NCBI RefSeq assembly: GCF_002873135.1
Contig: NZ_MCVI01000040.1
Span: 968 to 64,528, forward strand
Direction of reading: 5' to 3'
DNA from: Shewanella sp. 10N.286.48.A6
Lineage (GTDB): Bacteria; Pseudomonadota; Gammaproteobacteria; Enterobacterales; Shewanellaceae
Length of the DNA: 63,561 nucleotides
Numbering within the stretch: position 1 is the stretch's first letter; each line of letters begins with the position of its first letter. This document shows, piece by piece, positions 29,795 through 39,853 of the stretch. The notes under the pieces were generated by a model. It did not search any database, had not been told where the DNA came from, and saw only the letters and a program-made list of their open reading frames with translations. Position numbers and translations under genes: made by a program.

Positions 29795-30917
29795 ATCCTT
29801 AACCAGTTTAATCAGCTTTTCGTTGCTACTTACTTGTGCCAGCAGCTTTGCTGAAACCAGAGATAACCATCAATTAACTCACCAGCAAGTTCGAAGCGCA
29901 ATTCAGCTTAACCTTGAACAAAATATGTATTCCTTGCCACCTCGAATTCAAGGGCATTATGGTTTACGTATGTATCGCATGACTGGTGATGAAAAGTACG
30001 CTAATGCCGCTTTAATTGATTTGATCACCATTACAGAAAGACAAAACTACTTTGCCTGTAATATGGATAAACCTAATTTTATTGAAGATGAAGCCGAACA
30101 AGCTATTAGCGTGTTAGGTAAAGGTCCTCGTGCTAAAGCGCGTAAAAAAGCCCTTAAGCCGTTTCCAGAGTTTATTTTCTATAGCGATATTTTATTGCGC
30201 TATGCCAGTCGCACCGATGAACTGGGTTTCATGGGGCCATGTCATGAGCAAATGATTAAAGGCTTAAAAGCCTATGATTTAACCCCAGCTTTGACTGATC
30301 CTAAAATGATCACATCATGGGCCGCGCAGTTAGTGAATTATGTTTACTGGGCTAAACAGCTAAATGTGGGGGATTATGTCGAGGTATATAAACAAGCGTT
30401 CATCGAGACTTATCCTGACGATAAAGACAACAATCTTGATAAAAAGCAGTACCGAAACAAGCTATATGGTATGACACACTTTATTTTTGCCTCTAGTGGT
30501 TATTACCAAGAGCAAGTTAACGCCAAAGATTATCAATGGATTTTAGATTACTTTAATAACAACATTGATAGGATCTTAACTGATGCAACCGATGACATTA
30601 TTTCAGAAGTCGGCATTAGCTTTTTATTAGCGGGTCAGCCAAACCATCCTGTGGTTAAAAAGACTCAAAACCATATTGCGGCGTCATTTATCCCTGAGTA
30701 TCAACTGATCCCGTCACCTCGTGGTAATCCCAATATGGTGTCAGGCGAACACCGCAATGTATTGGCGATGATGCTTCTTGATTGGCCAGAGAAGCTGCAT
30801 AAAGGCCCTTACCTTGCTGAAATAAAAGCGACGAAAAAGTATTTGCCGGTGCAAGTGACGCCTAAAGATCTCACTAAAACTAACAGCAATACAAAAGAGA
30901 AACCTAGCGCTAAGTAA
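29772..30917 (+). CDS. Secreted DUF3541-like protein
   Basis: A 381-residue protein with a signal peptide (cleavage near SSFAET), then an all-helical domain and a Lys/Thr-rich tail. Segments such as LPPRIQGHYGLRMYRMTGDEKYANAAL resemble the alpha-alpha barrel of sugar- or lipid-processing enzymes. I believe it belongs to DUF3541, but cannot confirm that here. It overlaps the previous gene and shares its terminator, so it belongs to the same five-gene operon. Confidence 0.65.
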   Translation: MLAIRKFKSLTSLISFSLLLTCASSFAETRDNHQLTHQQVRSAIQLNLEQNMYSLPPRIQGHYGLRMYRMTGDEKYANAALIDLITITERQNYFACNMDKPNFIEDEAEQAISVLGKGPRAKARKKALKPFPEFIFYSDILLRYASRTDELGFMGPCHEQMIKGLKAYDLTPALTDPKMITSWAAQLVNYVYWAKQLNVGDYVEVYKQAFIETYPDDKDNNLDKKQYRNKLYGMTHFIFASSGYYQEQVNAKDYQWILDYFNNNIDRILTDATDDIISEVGISFLLAGQPNHPVVKKTQNHIAASFIPEYQLIPSPRGNPNMVSGEHRNVLAMMLLDWPEKLHKGPYLAEIKATKKYLPVQVTPKDLTKTNSNTKEKPSAK

Positions 30918-30941
30918 TTAAGCGCGTTCTCGATTGCCTTC

Positions 30942-30975
30942 AAGAGCGTATCACTGTGTGATACGCTCTTTTTAA
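30942..30975 (+). terminator. Terminator of the protease/transglutaminase/ligase operon
   Basis: A perfect 13-base stem (AAGAGCGTATCAC / GTGATACGCTCTT) with a three-base loop is followed by T5. It ends the operon that begins at 24792. Confidence 0.93.
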
Positions 30976-31003
30976 TATTGACCTGTAAACTAATGAGTTT
31001 TGT

Positions 31004-31906
31004 ATGAATAGAGCAAAATCCACACTTGAGCAATGGCGAATTATTCAATCTGTAGTGGACTTTGGTGGTTACGCCCAAGCAGCAGAAAAGCTGAATAAAA
31101 GCCAATCTTCGCTCAATCACGCTGTGGCTAAACTACAAAACCAACTTGGGATTCAATTACTTGAAGTAAAGGGACGCAAAGCTTACCTAACGCAGCAAGG
31201 TGAAGTACTACTCAGGCGCTCACGTCACTTAACCCAAACCGTTGATGAACTTGAGCAACTTGCGAGCAATTTAGGACAAGGCTGGGAGCCCAACTTGACC
31301 ATTGCCCGCGAAATCATCTATCCAATGCAATTTCTTGTGGACGCCTTAAAAGCCTTTTGGCCCGATAGCCGTGGGACCCGAGTGACTGTCATTGACTCGG
31401 TGATCACAGGCACACAAGAATTAATTGACAATAACATCGCCGATATCGCTATTTGCGGTATTCCTGCAAAAGGCCATATTGCCGAGTTCCTGTGTGAGTC
31501 AGACTTATACCTTGTATGCAGTCCGACTCATCCATTAACCCAGTGCGGTATTGTTGCCGATGAAACAGAGCTGGCGCAGCACTTACAAGTGGTCATTAAA
31601 GACACTGCAACTGAAAAATCAGTAGATACTGGTTGGTTAAAGTCAGAGCAGCGCTGGACAGTATCAAACTTTCACGAAGCAAAAAACGTGTTACAAAGTG
31701 GCATTGGCTTTTGTTGGGCGCCCGCTTATTTGGTCGAGGATGATATTCGCCAAGGTAAGCTCGCCAGGCTTATTCTTAAAGGCAGTAAAAGTCGTAAAAT
31801 TGCATTAACTTTGGTTATCCCTAACCGAGATAATCAGGGGCCTGCCAGTAAATTGTTAGAATCTTTAATTTTATTACAGCACGATATTGACCAAAACAAG
31901 CCTTGA
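31004..31906 (+). CDS. LysR-family transcriptional regulator
   Basis: A 300-residue protein with an N-terminal winged helix-turn-helix (residues 9-68: GYAQAAEKLNKSQSSLNHAVAKLQ) and a LysR substrate-binding domain. It lies between a terminator and convergent genes, with no divergently transcribed partner, so its target is not evident. The ATG at 31004 is the best start, giving the usual family N-terminus. Confidence 0.92.
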   Translation: MNRAKSTLEQWRIIQSVVDFGGYAQAAEKLNKSQSSLNHAVAKLQNQLGIQLLEVKGRKAYLTQQGEVLLRRSRHLTQTVDELEQLASNLGQGWEPNLTIAREIIYPMQFLVDALKAFWPDSRGTRVTVIDSVITGTQELIDNNIADIAICGIPAKGHIAEFLCESDLYLVCSPTHPLTQCGIVADETELAQHLQVVIKDTATEKSVDTGWLKSEQRWTVSNFHEAKNVLQSGIGFCWAPAYLVEDDIRQGKLARLILKGSKSRKIALTLVIPNRDNQGPASKLLESLILLQHDIDQNKP

Positions 31907-31975
31907 TAGATAACTGATTTATTTAGCTTTAATGATACTCAAAGTCATTAATGCCAGCTCAAGTTACATTGAGTT

Positions 31976-32239
31976 CTACACTGAGACATCGAGTATGGTG
32001 CCAATGTTTTCAGACCAGACATTTATCACATCTACTGCAACCTCGGCGTGAGAGATAGCTTGCTGAGCATCAATCAGGGCCGCTGTTTGCGAGCTAAGCG
32101 TGACGCTATCTGCAGTTATTTGTACTGAGGCAGAACTTAGCGTTTCTGGGATGGCTACCGCCGTGGTCGCCTGCGCTAAATCATTGTGCGCCTGTTGCAG
32201 TCCTTGAACACCGAGGGTAAAACTTGATGCTATTTCCAT
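31976..32239 (-). CDS. Small orphan protein resembling flagellar rod/hook termini
   Basis: An 87-residue protein starting at the ATG after AAGGAGTTGTATC, a strong ribosome site. The N-terminus (MEIASSFTLGVQGLQQAHND) and C-terminus (VDVINVWSENIGTILDV) resemble the two terminal heptad helices of FlgB/FlgC/FlgG-type axial proteins, with only a short Ser/Thr/Ala-rich link between them. No flagellar gene is nearby. The family relation is inferred from pattern only. Confidence 0.6.
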   Translation of the reverse strand: MEIASSFTLGVQGLQQAHNDLAQATTAVAIPETLSSASVQITADSVTLSSQTAALIDAQQAISHAEVAVDVINVWSENIGTILDVSV

Positions 32240-32320
32240 GATACAACTCCTTTTGAAACAACCTAATAGCAAGTTATATCACATTGAATAGTCTTGATAA
32301 AATGCATACCAATTTAAAAA

Positions 32321-33430
32321 CTAATACCAGTTTGTCTCCCAATCTTTCCATACTGGGTTAAGCCCTGACTTTTGTATTTGCTGCACCATTTGCACCGCGC
32401 TGCGCTCATCTGAGATTTCAAATTGATCCAACTGGGTGTTGGGATTTTGATAACCACCAGGTTGGGTAGAGCTGCCAGCGCTGATATGAGTCACCCCTAA
32501 AGGCAATAAGTTGTTACGTAACTGCTGGGTTTCTCTGGTAGATAAACTAATTTCAAGCTGGGGGTTAAACAATCTAAACGCACAGATCAATTGCACTAAG
32601 CCCACATCAGTTAATTCGACTTTAGGACTAATTCCACCGGTACACGGTCTTAATCTCGGTAAAGAAATACTGTAACGACTGCGCCAGTGATGTTTTTCTA
32701 AATAGACCAAATGATAGCCCATTAATAACGCATCTACGCGCCAACTGTCTAATCCGAGCAATACCCCTAATCCCACTTTATCAACCCCAGCCGCCGCGAC
32801 CCTTTCTGGTGTAGTGAGCCGATAAGTAAAGTCTTGTTTTTTACCTCTGGTATGATGCTTGGCATAGGTTTGGCGATGATAAGTTTCTTGATATACCATC
32901 ACAGCATCGAGCCCTAACCCCACCAGCTGGGCGTATTCATCTTGCGCCAAAGGCTGTACTTCGATTGCTACATAACTGAAATGCTGTTTTACCAGTGGCA
33001 AGATGGTTTTAAAGTATTCAATGCCTACTTTGGTTTCATGTTCTCCAGAAACCAGTAATATTGAATCAAAACCTCGCTGTTTAATGATTTGAATTTCAGC
33101 TAATAATTCGGTCTCTGTTAAGGTTTTTCGTTTGAGTTTATTACTCATAGAAAAACCGCAATAGTCACACTCATTTGCGCACAAGTTAGATAAATACAAT
33201 GGCAGGTATAAACCAATATTAGCCCCAAAGCGTTGCCGGGTTATCTGATATGCCCGCTGCGCCATCGTTTCTAAAAAAGGTAATGCAGCAGGCGATAAAA
33301 GCGCGATTAAACTGTCAATATGACCTTGGGGGCGCTGTAATGCTTGTTGCACATCAGCTTCAGTGCTGCTATTAATCCGCATTGATAAATCGATTAAATC
33401 TAGCTGTTTAAATTGCTCGACAAAACTCAT
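32321..33430 (-). CDS. thiH: 2-iminoacetate synthase ThiH
   Basis: A 369-residue radical SAM enzyme that cleaves tyrosine to dehydroglycine for the thiamine thiazole ring. The cluster motif CANECDYCGFSM (CxxxCxxC) is intact and ETYHRQTYAKHH is typical. I chose the ATG at 33430 (MSFVEQFKQLDL) because it aligns with the E. coli start; an upstream ATG adds 14 residues without a ribosome site. It is the last gene of the thi operon. Confidence 0.95.
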   Translation of the reverse strand: MSFVEQFKQLDLIDLSMRINSSTEADVQQALQRPQGHIDSLIALLSPAALPFLETMAQRAYQITRQRFGANIGLYLPLYLSNLCANECDYCGFSMSNKLKRKTLTETELLAEIQIIKQRGFDSILLVSGEHETKVGIEYFKTILPLVKQHFSYVAIEVQPLAQDEYAQLVGLGLDAVMVYQETYHRQTYAKHHTRGKKQDFTYRLTTPERVAAAGVDKVGLGVLLGLDSWRVDALLMGYHLVYLEKHHWRSRYSISLPRLRPCTGGISPKVELTDVGLVQLICAFRLFNPQLEISLSTRETQQLRNNLLPLGVTHISAGSSTQPGGYQNPNTQLDQFEISDERSAVQMVQQIQKSGLNPVWKDWETNWY

Positions 33431-33525
33431 GGTGCGCCACTCTATTAACTTAATTTGTTGAACCAACCGCATTCAAAGTTAAATTACTCAAACCAAATCA
33501 TTCACCTGTAAGGGAATAATCTGGC

Positions 33526-34290
33526 TTACAGATGTAAAAATTGCGTCAGCGGGCTAGTATGTTCTGCCTGTTTGGTAACACTGCCAAGTCCGGCGGTATA
33601 GGCATCACGACCGGTTCTAACCGCAAAATCAAAACACCGCGCCATCACTATGGGAGATTGACTACTGGCAATCGCAGTATTGACTAGCACGGCATCTGCG
33701 CCCAGCTCCATTGCTCGGCTAGCTTGCGAAGGTGCGCCAATCCCAGCATCAACAACCACCGGCACATTAGCTTGCTCAATGATCATCTCTAAAAAAGGCT
33801 CAGTGGCTAAACCTTGATTACTGCCGATAGGACTGCCTAACGGCATCACAGCGGCGCAGCCTACTTCCTCTAGCCGGTAACACAGCACAGGATCTGCATG
33901 AACATAAGGCAACACAATAAAGCCTTTTTTACACAAGACTTCGGCAGCTTTAAGGGTTTCAATAGCATCTGGCATCAAGTATTTCGGATCTGGATGGATT
34001 TCAAGTTTGATCCACTTTGTGCCAAGCATTTCACTGGCAAGTTGTGCTGCAAAAATAGCTTCTTTAGCGGTTCTTGCCCCTGCAGTATTGGGTAATAACT
34101 TAACTCCCATTTGCTGTAATGGCGTCAACAAGTCATCATAGTCTTTACTATGATCAATACGCTTCATTGCGAGGGTCACTAATTGTGAGTTAGAGGCCTC
34201 AATGGCAGCTAGCATAGTGTTAGCATCGCTAAACTTTCCTGTACCTGTAAATAAACGAGACTCAAATTGATGTCCGGCTATGGTTAACAT
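33526..34290 (-). CDS. thiG: Thiazole synthase ThiG
   Basis: A 254-residue TIM-barrel enzyme that condenses deoxyxylulose phosphate, dehydroglycine and ThiS-thiocarboxylate into thiazole phosphate. The catalytic Lys is in [14 protein letters not shown] and the phosphate loop is [13 protein letters not shown]. The ATG at 34290 (MLTIAG), two bases past the thiS stop, fits the AGGGGGG ribosome site better than the GTG at 34296. Confidence 0.96.
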   Translation of the reverse strand: MLTIAGHQFESRLFTGTGKFSDANTMLAAIEASNSQLVTLAMKRIDHSKDYDDLLTPLQQMGVKLLPNTAGARTAKEAIFAAQLASEMLGTKWIKLEIHPDPKYLMPDAIETLKAAEVLCKKGFIVLPYVHADPVLCYRLEEVGCAAVMPLGSPIGSNQGLATEPFLEMIIEQANVPVVVDAGIGAPSQASRAMELGADAVLVNTAIASSQSPIVMARCFDFAVRTGRDAYTAGLGSVTKQAEHTSPLTQFLHL

Positions 34291-34292
34291 AA

Positions 34293-34496
34293 TCACCCCC
34301 CTGCTACAGCTGAAAAGACGTCTACTTTATCATTAGGCTGGCATTGAATGGCCTGCCAGCGACTTCTTGGTACAACTTGTTGATTGAGCACTAATGCCAG
34401 TGCTTTGGGATTAAGTTGTTTAGACTCTATTAGCGCTAATAAGCTTGGCGCTTGTTGCAACTGCTCTGGTTGGCCATTAAATTCAATTTCAATCAT
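34293..34496 (-). CDS. thiS: Sulfur carrier protein ThiS
   Basis: A 67-residue ubiquitin-like protein ending in Gly-Gly (FSAVAGG), the site of adenylation by ThiF and of thiocarboxylate formation. The start MIEIEFNGQ at 34496 follows AAGGATTAAAC; an upstream ATG inside thiF would add 15 non-conserved residues. It delivers sulfur to ThiG, encoded two bases downstream. Confidence 0.95.
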   Translation of the reverse strand: MIEIEFNGQPEQLQQAPSLLALIESKQLNPKALALVLNQQVVPRSRWQAIQCQPNDKVDVFSAVAGG

Positions 34497-34518
34497 GTTT
34501 AATCCTTTTGCGGTAAAG

Positions 34519-35352
34519 TTATCTGCATGAGTTGACGTCATTTGTTGACGCTGTAATAGCTGCGCTACAACAACTACATTTAGGGTCTTGATTCATTTGT
34601 ATAATCTGCCATTGCAAGCTTTTAGCATTAAACACATGTAACTTACCCGCTAGCTGGCCTTTGCCTAAGTCATCGGCTGTTAACCAATTTAGCCCCAATA
34701 AACTTTGCATTGATGCAACCGTTTGAACAGCAGCAGTGTTAACCCCCATTGATACACATGTTTGTGAAACATGAGTATCTTGTGGGTACAGGCATTGATA
34801 ACAGCCCCTTTGCGGATAGTCAGTTGAGCTGCAAAATAATTGCCCATCATTTGCGGAAATCGCTGCGCTAATTAGCCCTGTAGCGTGACGAACACAAACT
34901 TCATTAATCATTAAGCGGCTAGTAAAGTTGTCAGTGCAATCAAACACCAGATCGACAGATTCAACTAATTTTGCACCATCTGTATCAGCGCCAAAGGCCT
35001 GCTCAATTGCCATGATATTTACGTCTTTATAGGCTGCTGCTAACTTATCTTTGGCAAGTAGCGCTTTGCTTAAACCAATATCTTGTTCGTTAAAAAGTAA
35101 TTGCCGCGACAGATTTGAAAGCTCTACCTTGTCATGATCCATCAATATCAGTTCTCCAACTCCCGCGGCGGCCAATTGCTGGGCAACACTGTGACCTAAA
35201 CCACCGATTCCGATGATCAGTAGCCGGCTATTAAGTAATTTAAGCTGACCAAGCTCACCCATATCAGTCAGTAAAATATGACTGGCATACTTGATAAACT
35301 GCTTGGAAGTGAGCCCACTCTTATTAGCTTGACGCTGTTGTGTAATCGTCAT
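34519..35352 (-). CDS. thiF: Sulfur carrier adenylyltransferase ThiF
   Basis: A 277-residue E1-like enzyme that adenylates the ThiS C-terminus. It has the nucleotide loop GIGGLGHSVAQQLAAAG, the segment NLSRQLLF with the Arg finger, and two CxxC pairs for zinc (CYQC and CSCC). It overlaps the thiE stop by four bases (ATGA), which indicates coupling. Confidence 0.95.
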   Translation of the reverse strand: MTITQQRQANKSGLTSKQFIKYASHILLTDMGELGQLKLLNSRLLIIGIGGLGHSVAQQLAAAGVGELILMDHDKVELSNLSRQLLFNEQDIGLSKALLAKDKLAAAYKDVNIMAIEQAFGADTDGAKLVESVDLVFDCTDNFTSRLMINEVCVRHATGLISAAISANDGQLFCSSTDYPQRGCYQCLYPQDTHVSQTCVSMGVNTAAVQTVASMQSLLGLNWLTADDLGKGQLAGKLHVFNAKSLQWQIIQMNQDPKCSCCSAAITASTNDVNSCR

Positions 35353-36341
35353 GACACTGGCTCACACTGCAGCTGTTTCACTGATGGCTTGTGGGATTTT
35401 ACATGTGATTGCCTTGGCTGTTGCTGAGGTTGTTGCTGAGGTTGTTGCTGAGGTTGTTGTGCAGCCGCTAGATGCCATTGCTGCTCTAACAATGAATAAG
35501 CCTTGGCAGGGTTTTCTGCTTCAGTAATGGCTCTTACCACGGCAACACTATCAACCCCAGTGGCTTTGATATCCGTTATAACACTTGCATCAATACCACC
35601 GATGGCCACGGTTGGGCATACGTTGTTAAGTAATGCACTGTAGCGTGCTAATTTTGCTAAGCCTTGAGGCTTTGACGGCATCACCTTAGTGGTCGTTGGG
35701 AAAATATGCCCTAAGGCGATATAGGATGGATTTAATTGCTGAGCTAATAGAATTTCAAATACGCTGTGGCTAGATAACCCAAGGGCTAGCCCTGCCGCTG
35801 AAATTTCATTTAAGTCAGCTAACTCAAGGTCTTCTTGACCTAAATGAACCCCGAATGCACCAAGCTGTATTGCCAGTTGCCAATGATCGTTAATAAACAC
35901 TTGGGCGTTATATTGCTTACCCAGAGCTATTGCGCGGCTAATATCTTGTACTAGTTTGGTTTGCTGAGCATCATTAGAGACCTCATTGACAGCATTAGCT
36001 TTAATTCGCAGCTGCACTGTGATGCAATTGGCTTCTAACACGCTTTGCAGCATAGTCACGTCATCCACAACCGGATAAACACCAATGCCCTTATGCAGCG
36101 CAGGAAAGCGGCAATCTAGGTAGCCCTGAGCTGTATTTATTAATCCATTGCTAAACTTTCCACCAGCAGCTAATTCTTGCTGTGTTTTGCCTAAATTGTT
36201 AATTTCAGCGCCACTTACGGCAGTAATTTCAGGGTAGTATTGTATTTCATCAGGCCAAGCGGTTTTTGCCACTGGCCCTGCGCCTTTACCAAATGATTCA
36301 CTGCACACTAATCCCTTGAGTACATATGCTTTTGCCATCAC
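35349..36341 (-). CDS. thiE: ThiE part of a frameshifted ThiD-ThiE fusion
   Basis: A 330-residue frame. Residues 1-75 are not ThiE: they continue the HMP-P kinase fold (MAKAYVLKGL and onward), and the same frame can be read upstream through HGTGCTLSTAIA at 36398-36415, the ThiD anion-hole motif. From about residue 85 the thiamine-phosphate synthase domain is complete (VQLRIKA, NDHWQLAIQLGAFGVHLGQED, GHIFPTTTK, VAIGGID). The C-terminus carries a Gln/Pro repeat. The ancestral product was a bifunctional ThiDE protein; here it is out of frame with the kinase half. Confidence 0.85.
   Translation of the reverse strand: MMAKAYVLKGLVCSESFGKGAGPVAKTAWPDEIQYYPEITAVSGAEINNLGKTQQELAAGGKFSNGLINTAQGYLDCRFPALHKGIGVYPVVDDVTMLQSVLEANCITVQLRIKANAVNEVSNDAQQTKLVQDISRAIALGKQYNAQVFINDHWQLAIQLGAFGVHLGQEDLELADLNEISAAGLALGLSSHSVFEILLAQQLNPSYIALGHIFPTTTKVMPSKPQGLAKLARYSALLNNVCPTVAIGGIDASVITDIKATGVDSVAVVRAITEAENPAKAYSLLEQQWHLAAAQQPQQQPQQQPQQQPRQSHVKSHKPSVKQLQCEPVS
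35421..35456 (-). repeat. 12-base tandem repeat coding Gln/Pro in thiE
   Basis: Three exact copies of TTGCTGAGGTTG (plus strand) encode the QQPQ-rich stretch near the ThiE C-terminus. A multiple-of-three unit keeps the frame if copy number changes. Confidence 0.9.
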
Positions 36342-36382
36342 AACGGCATCATGAAGTACATAGTTATGGGCTAAAAAGCATG

Positions 36383-37165
36383 CTATCGCAGTGGATAAGG
36401 TGCAACCTGTGCCATGGTTATTACTTGTATTAACTCGCTCGCTATTAAGCCAATAGCTTGATATTGATGGGCGTCACTCACGCCGTGAACTTTACGGCAA
36501 ATGAACAAATCATTGGCTTTGGTTTGTTGCCATACTGCATCACCGCCTTTGGCGAGCACATGACAATGAAGCTGTTTAACCAGTTGCGCTGCCGCACTAT
36601 AAAAACCATCACTTGAGTCTAGGCTTTGGCTTTTAATTGTGCACCGAGGTTCAAATTCCACGCTGTTAGTATCAGTCAGCGTGTGTAACTCCCTAACATT
36701 AGGGGTAATTAAGCTAATTAGACCTTTAAAAGGGCTAAAATCTAACGGCTTTTTTGCGCGCTCATTTAAGCTATCACCACTACTGGCAACCATGACAGGA
36801 TCTAAAATAATCGGGATCAGCTGGTTAGCTAAACTCTGACTTTTAAATGTCTTTAACCAATGAGCAATGAGTACCAATTGTTGTTGATTGGCAATTAAGC
36901 CAATTTTTATGGCTGCTGGCGCTAAATCGCTAGCAAGTGTATTTAGCTGAGCCAATAAGATGGATTCTGACACAGCCTCGACTAGTGTTACAGCCACCGA
37001 ATTTTGCGCAGTAACAGTGGTAATTGTGCTGCAGCCAAAACACTGTAAGTCATTTATAGTTGCTAAATCTGCCTGTATGCCGGCGCCGCCACCACTATCT
37101 GAACCGGCAATAGTCCAGACGATGGGCGACATGGTTTCTAAGCTATGTGGTTGTGAAACATTCAT
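36383..37165 (-). CDS. thiD: ThiD part of a frameshifted ThiD-ThiE fusion
   Basis: A 260-residue frame for hydroxymethylpyrimidine (phosphate) kinase. The N-terminus TIAGSDSGGGAGIQAD, DPVMVASSGDSL and HVLAKGGDAVW are typical. The last 40 or so residues are out of frame: the expected continuation with the GTGCT motif is found one frame over. As written it lacks the catalytic anion hole and should be inactive unless ribosomes shift or the base call is wrong. It starts three bases after thiC. Confidence 0.85.
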   Translation of the reverse strand: MNVSQPHSLETMSPIVWTIAGSDSGGGAGIQADLATINDLQCFGCSTITTVTAQNSVAVTLVEAVSESILLAQLNTLASDLAPAAIKIGLIANQQQLVLIAHWLKTFKSQSLANQLIPIILDPVMVASSGDSLNERAKKPLDFSPFKGLISLITPNVRELHTLTDTNSVEFEPRCTIKSQSLDSSDGFYSAAAQLVKQLHCHVLAKGGDAVWQQTKANDLFICRKVHGVSDAHQYQAIGLIASELIQVITMAQVAPYPLR

Positions 37166-37167
37166 GG

Positions 37168-39324
<2,157 letters not shown>

Positions 39325-39408
39325 TTACACCTTAACTTTGGACCTTAAATATCGGCAAATGGCGGGTTAAATTAACTTCAGCAATAACTCTGCTTTAATT
39401 AATTCTAT

Positions 39409-39486
39409 CTTTTATTTTGCACTAATATTTATGATCTAGCCACGCAGCTTTTATTTTGCACTAATATTTATGATCTAGCCACGCAG
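39409..39486 (-). repeat. 39-base perfect tandem duplication in the thiC leader
   Basis: Positions 39409-39447 and 39448-39486 are identical. They lie between the TPP aptamer and the thiC start, in the part of the leader that should carry the riboswitch expression platform. Confidence 0.95.
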
Positions 39487-39540
39487 CCATTCACTATAAA
39501 ATTGCTGCTGACTGTAGGGTAAAAATAAGCAAATTAACTG

Positions 39541-39623
39541 CTTGTTTCCTTCGCAGGTTCTAGCCTGATCAGGTTCAACGGATCCCGAATAAACGGTCTC
39601 AGCCATAAAGGCACTCCGACAAG
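39541..39623 (-). promoter_or_regulatory. TPP riboswitch (THI element) of the thi operon
   Basis: On the minus strand the conserved blocks appear in order: GTGCC, GGCTGAGA, GGGATCC, TTGAACCTGATC and GCGAAGGAA. A P1 helix forms between CTTGT at 39619-39623 and ACAAG at 39541-39545. This element binds thiamine pyrophosphate and lowers expression of downstream thiamine genes. The distance to thiC (about 300 bases) is long. Confidence 0.95.
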
Positions 39624-39631
39624 ATGGCTGC

Positions 39632-39661
39632 AGTATAGTCAGCTTATTTAATAAAATACAA
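39632..39661 (-). promoter_or_regulatory. Likely sigma-70 promoter of the thi operon
   Basis: On the minus strand TTGTAT (39656-39661) and TATACT (39632-39637) are separated by 18 bases. The predicted start near 39625 falls just before the riboswitch aptamer, as expected. Confidence 0.7.
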
Positions 39662-39853
39662 GTCTTTGACAATTTTCGAATTGGAATATGAGTTAAATCA
39701 TTTCACTAATTAAAATACTGTTATATATGAATTTAATTTACAAACAAGCGATTAAGACCAAATTAATACAGAAATAATTTGATAAATAAATTTGATAAAT
39801 ATTATTCATTTTTGATGTTGTTGAAATAAATCTTCTGTGAAAGTCTGAACAGT

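Noticed and set aside
39475..39672. Minus-strand open frame across the thiC leader
   Set aside because: It runs through the TPP aptamer and the tandem duplication, and its product resembles nothing. The RNA structure explains the conservation.
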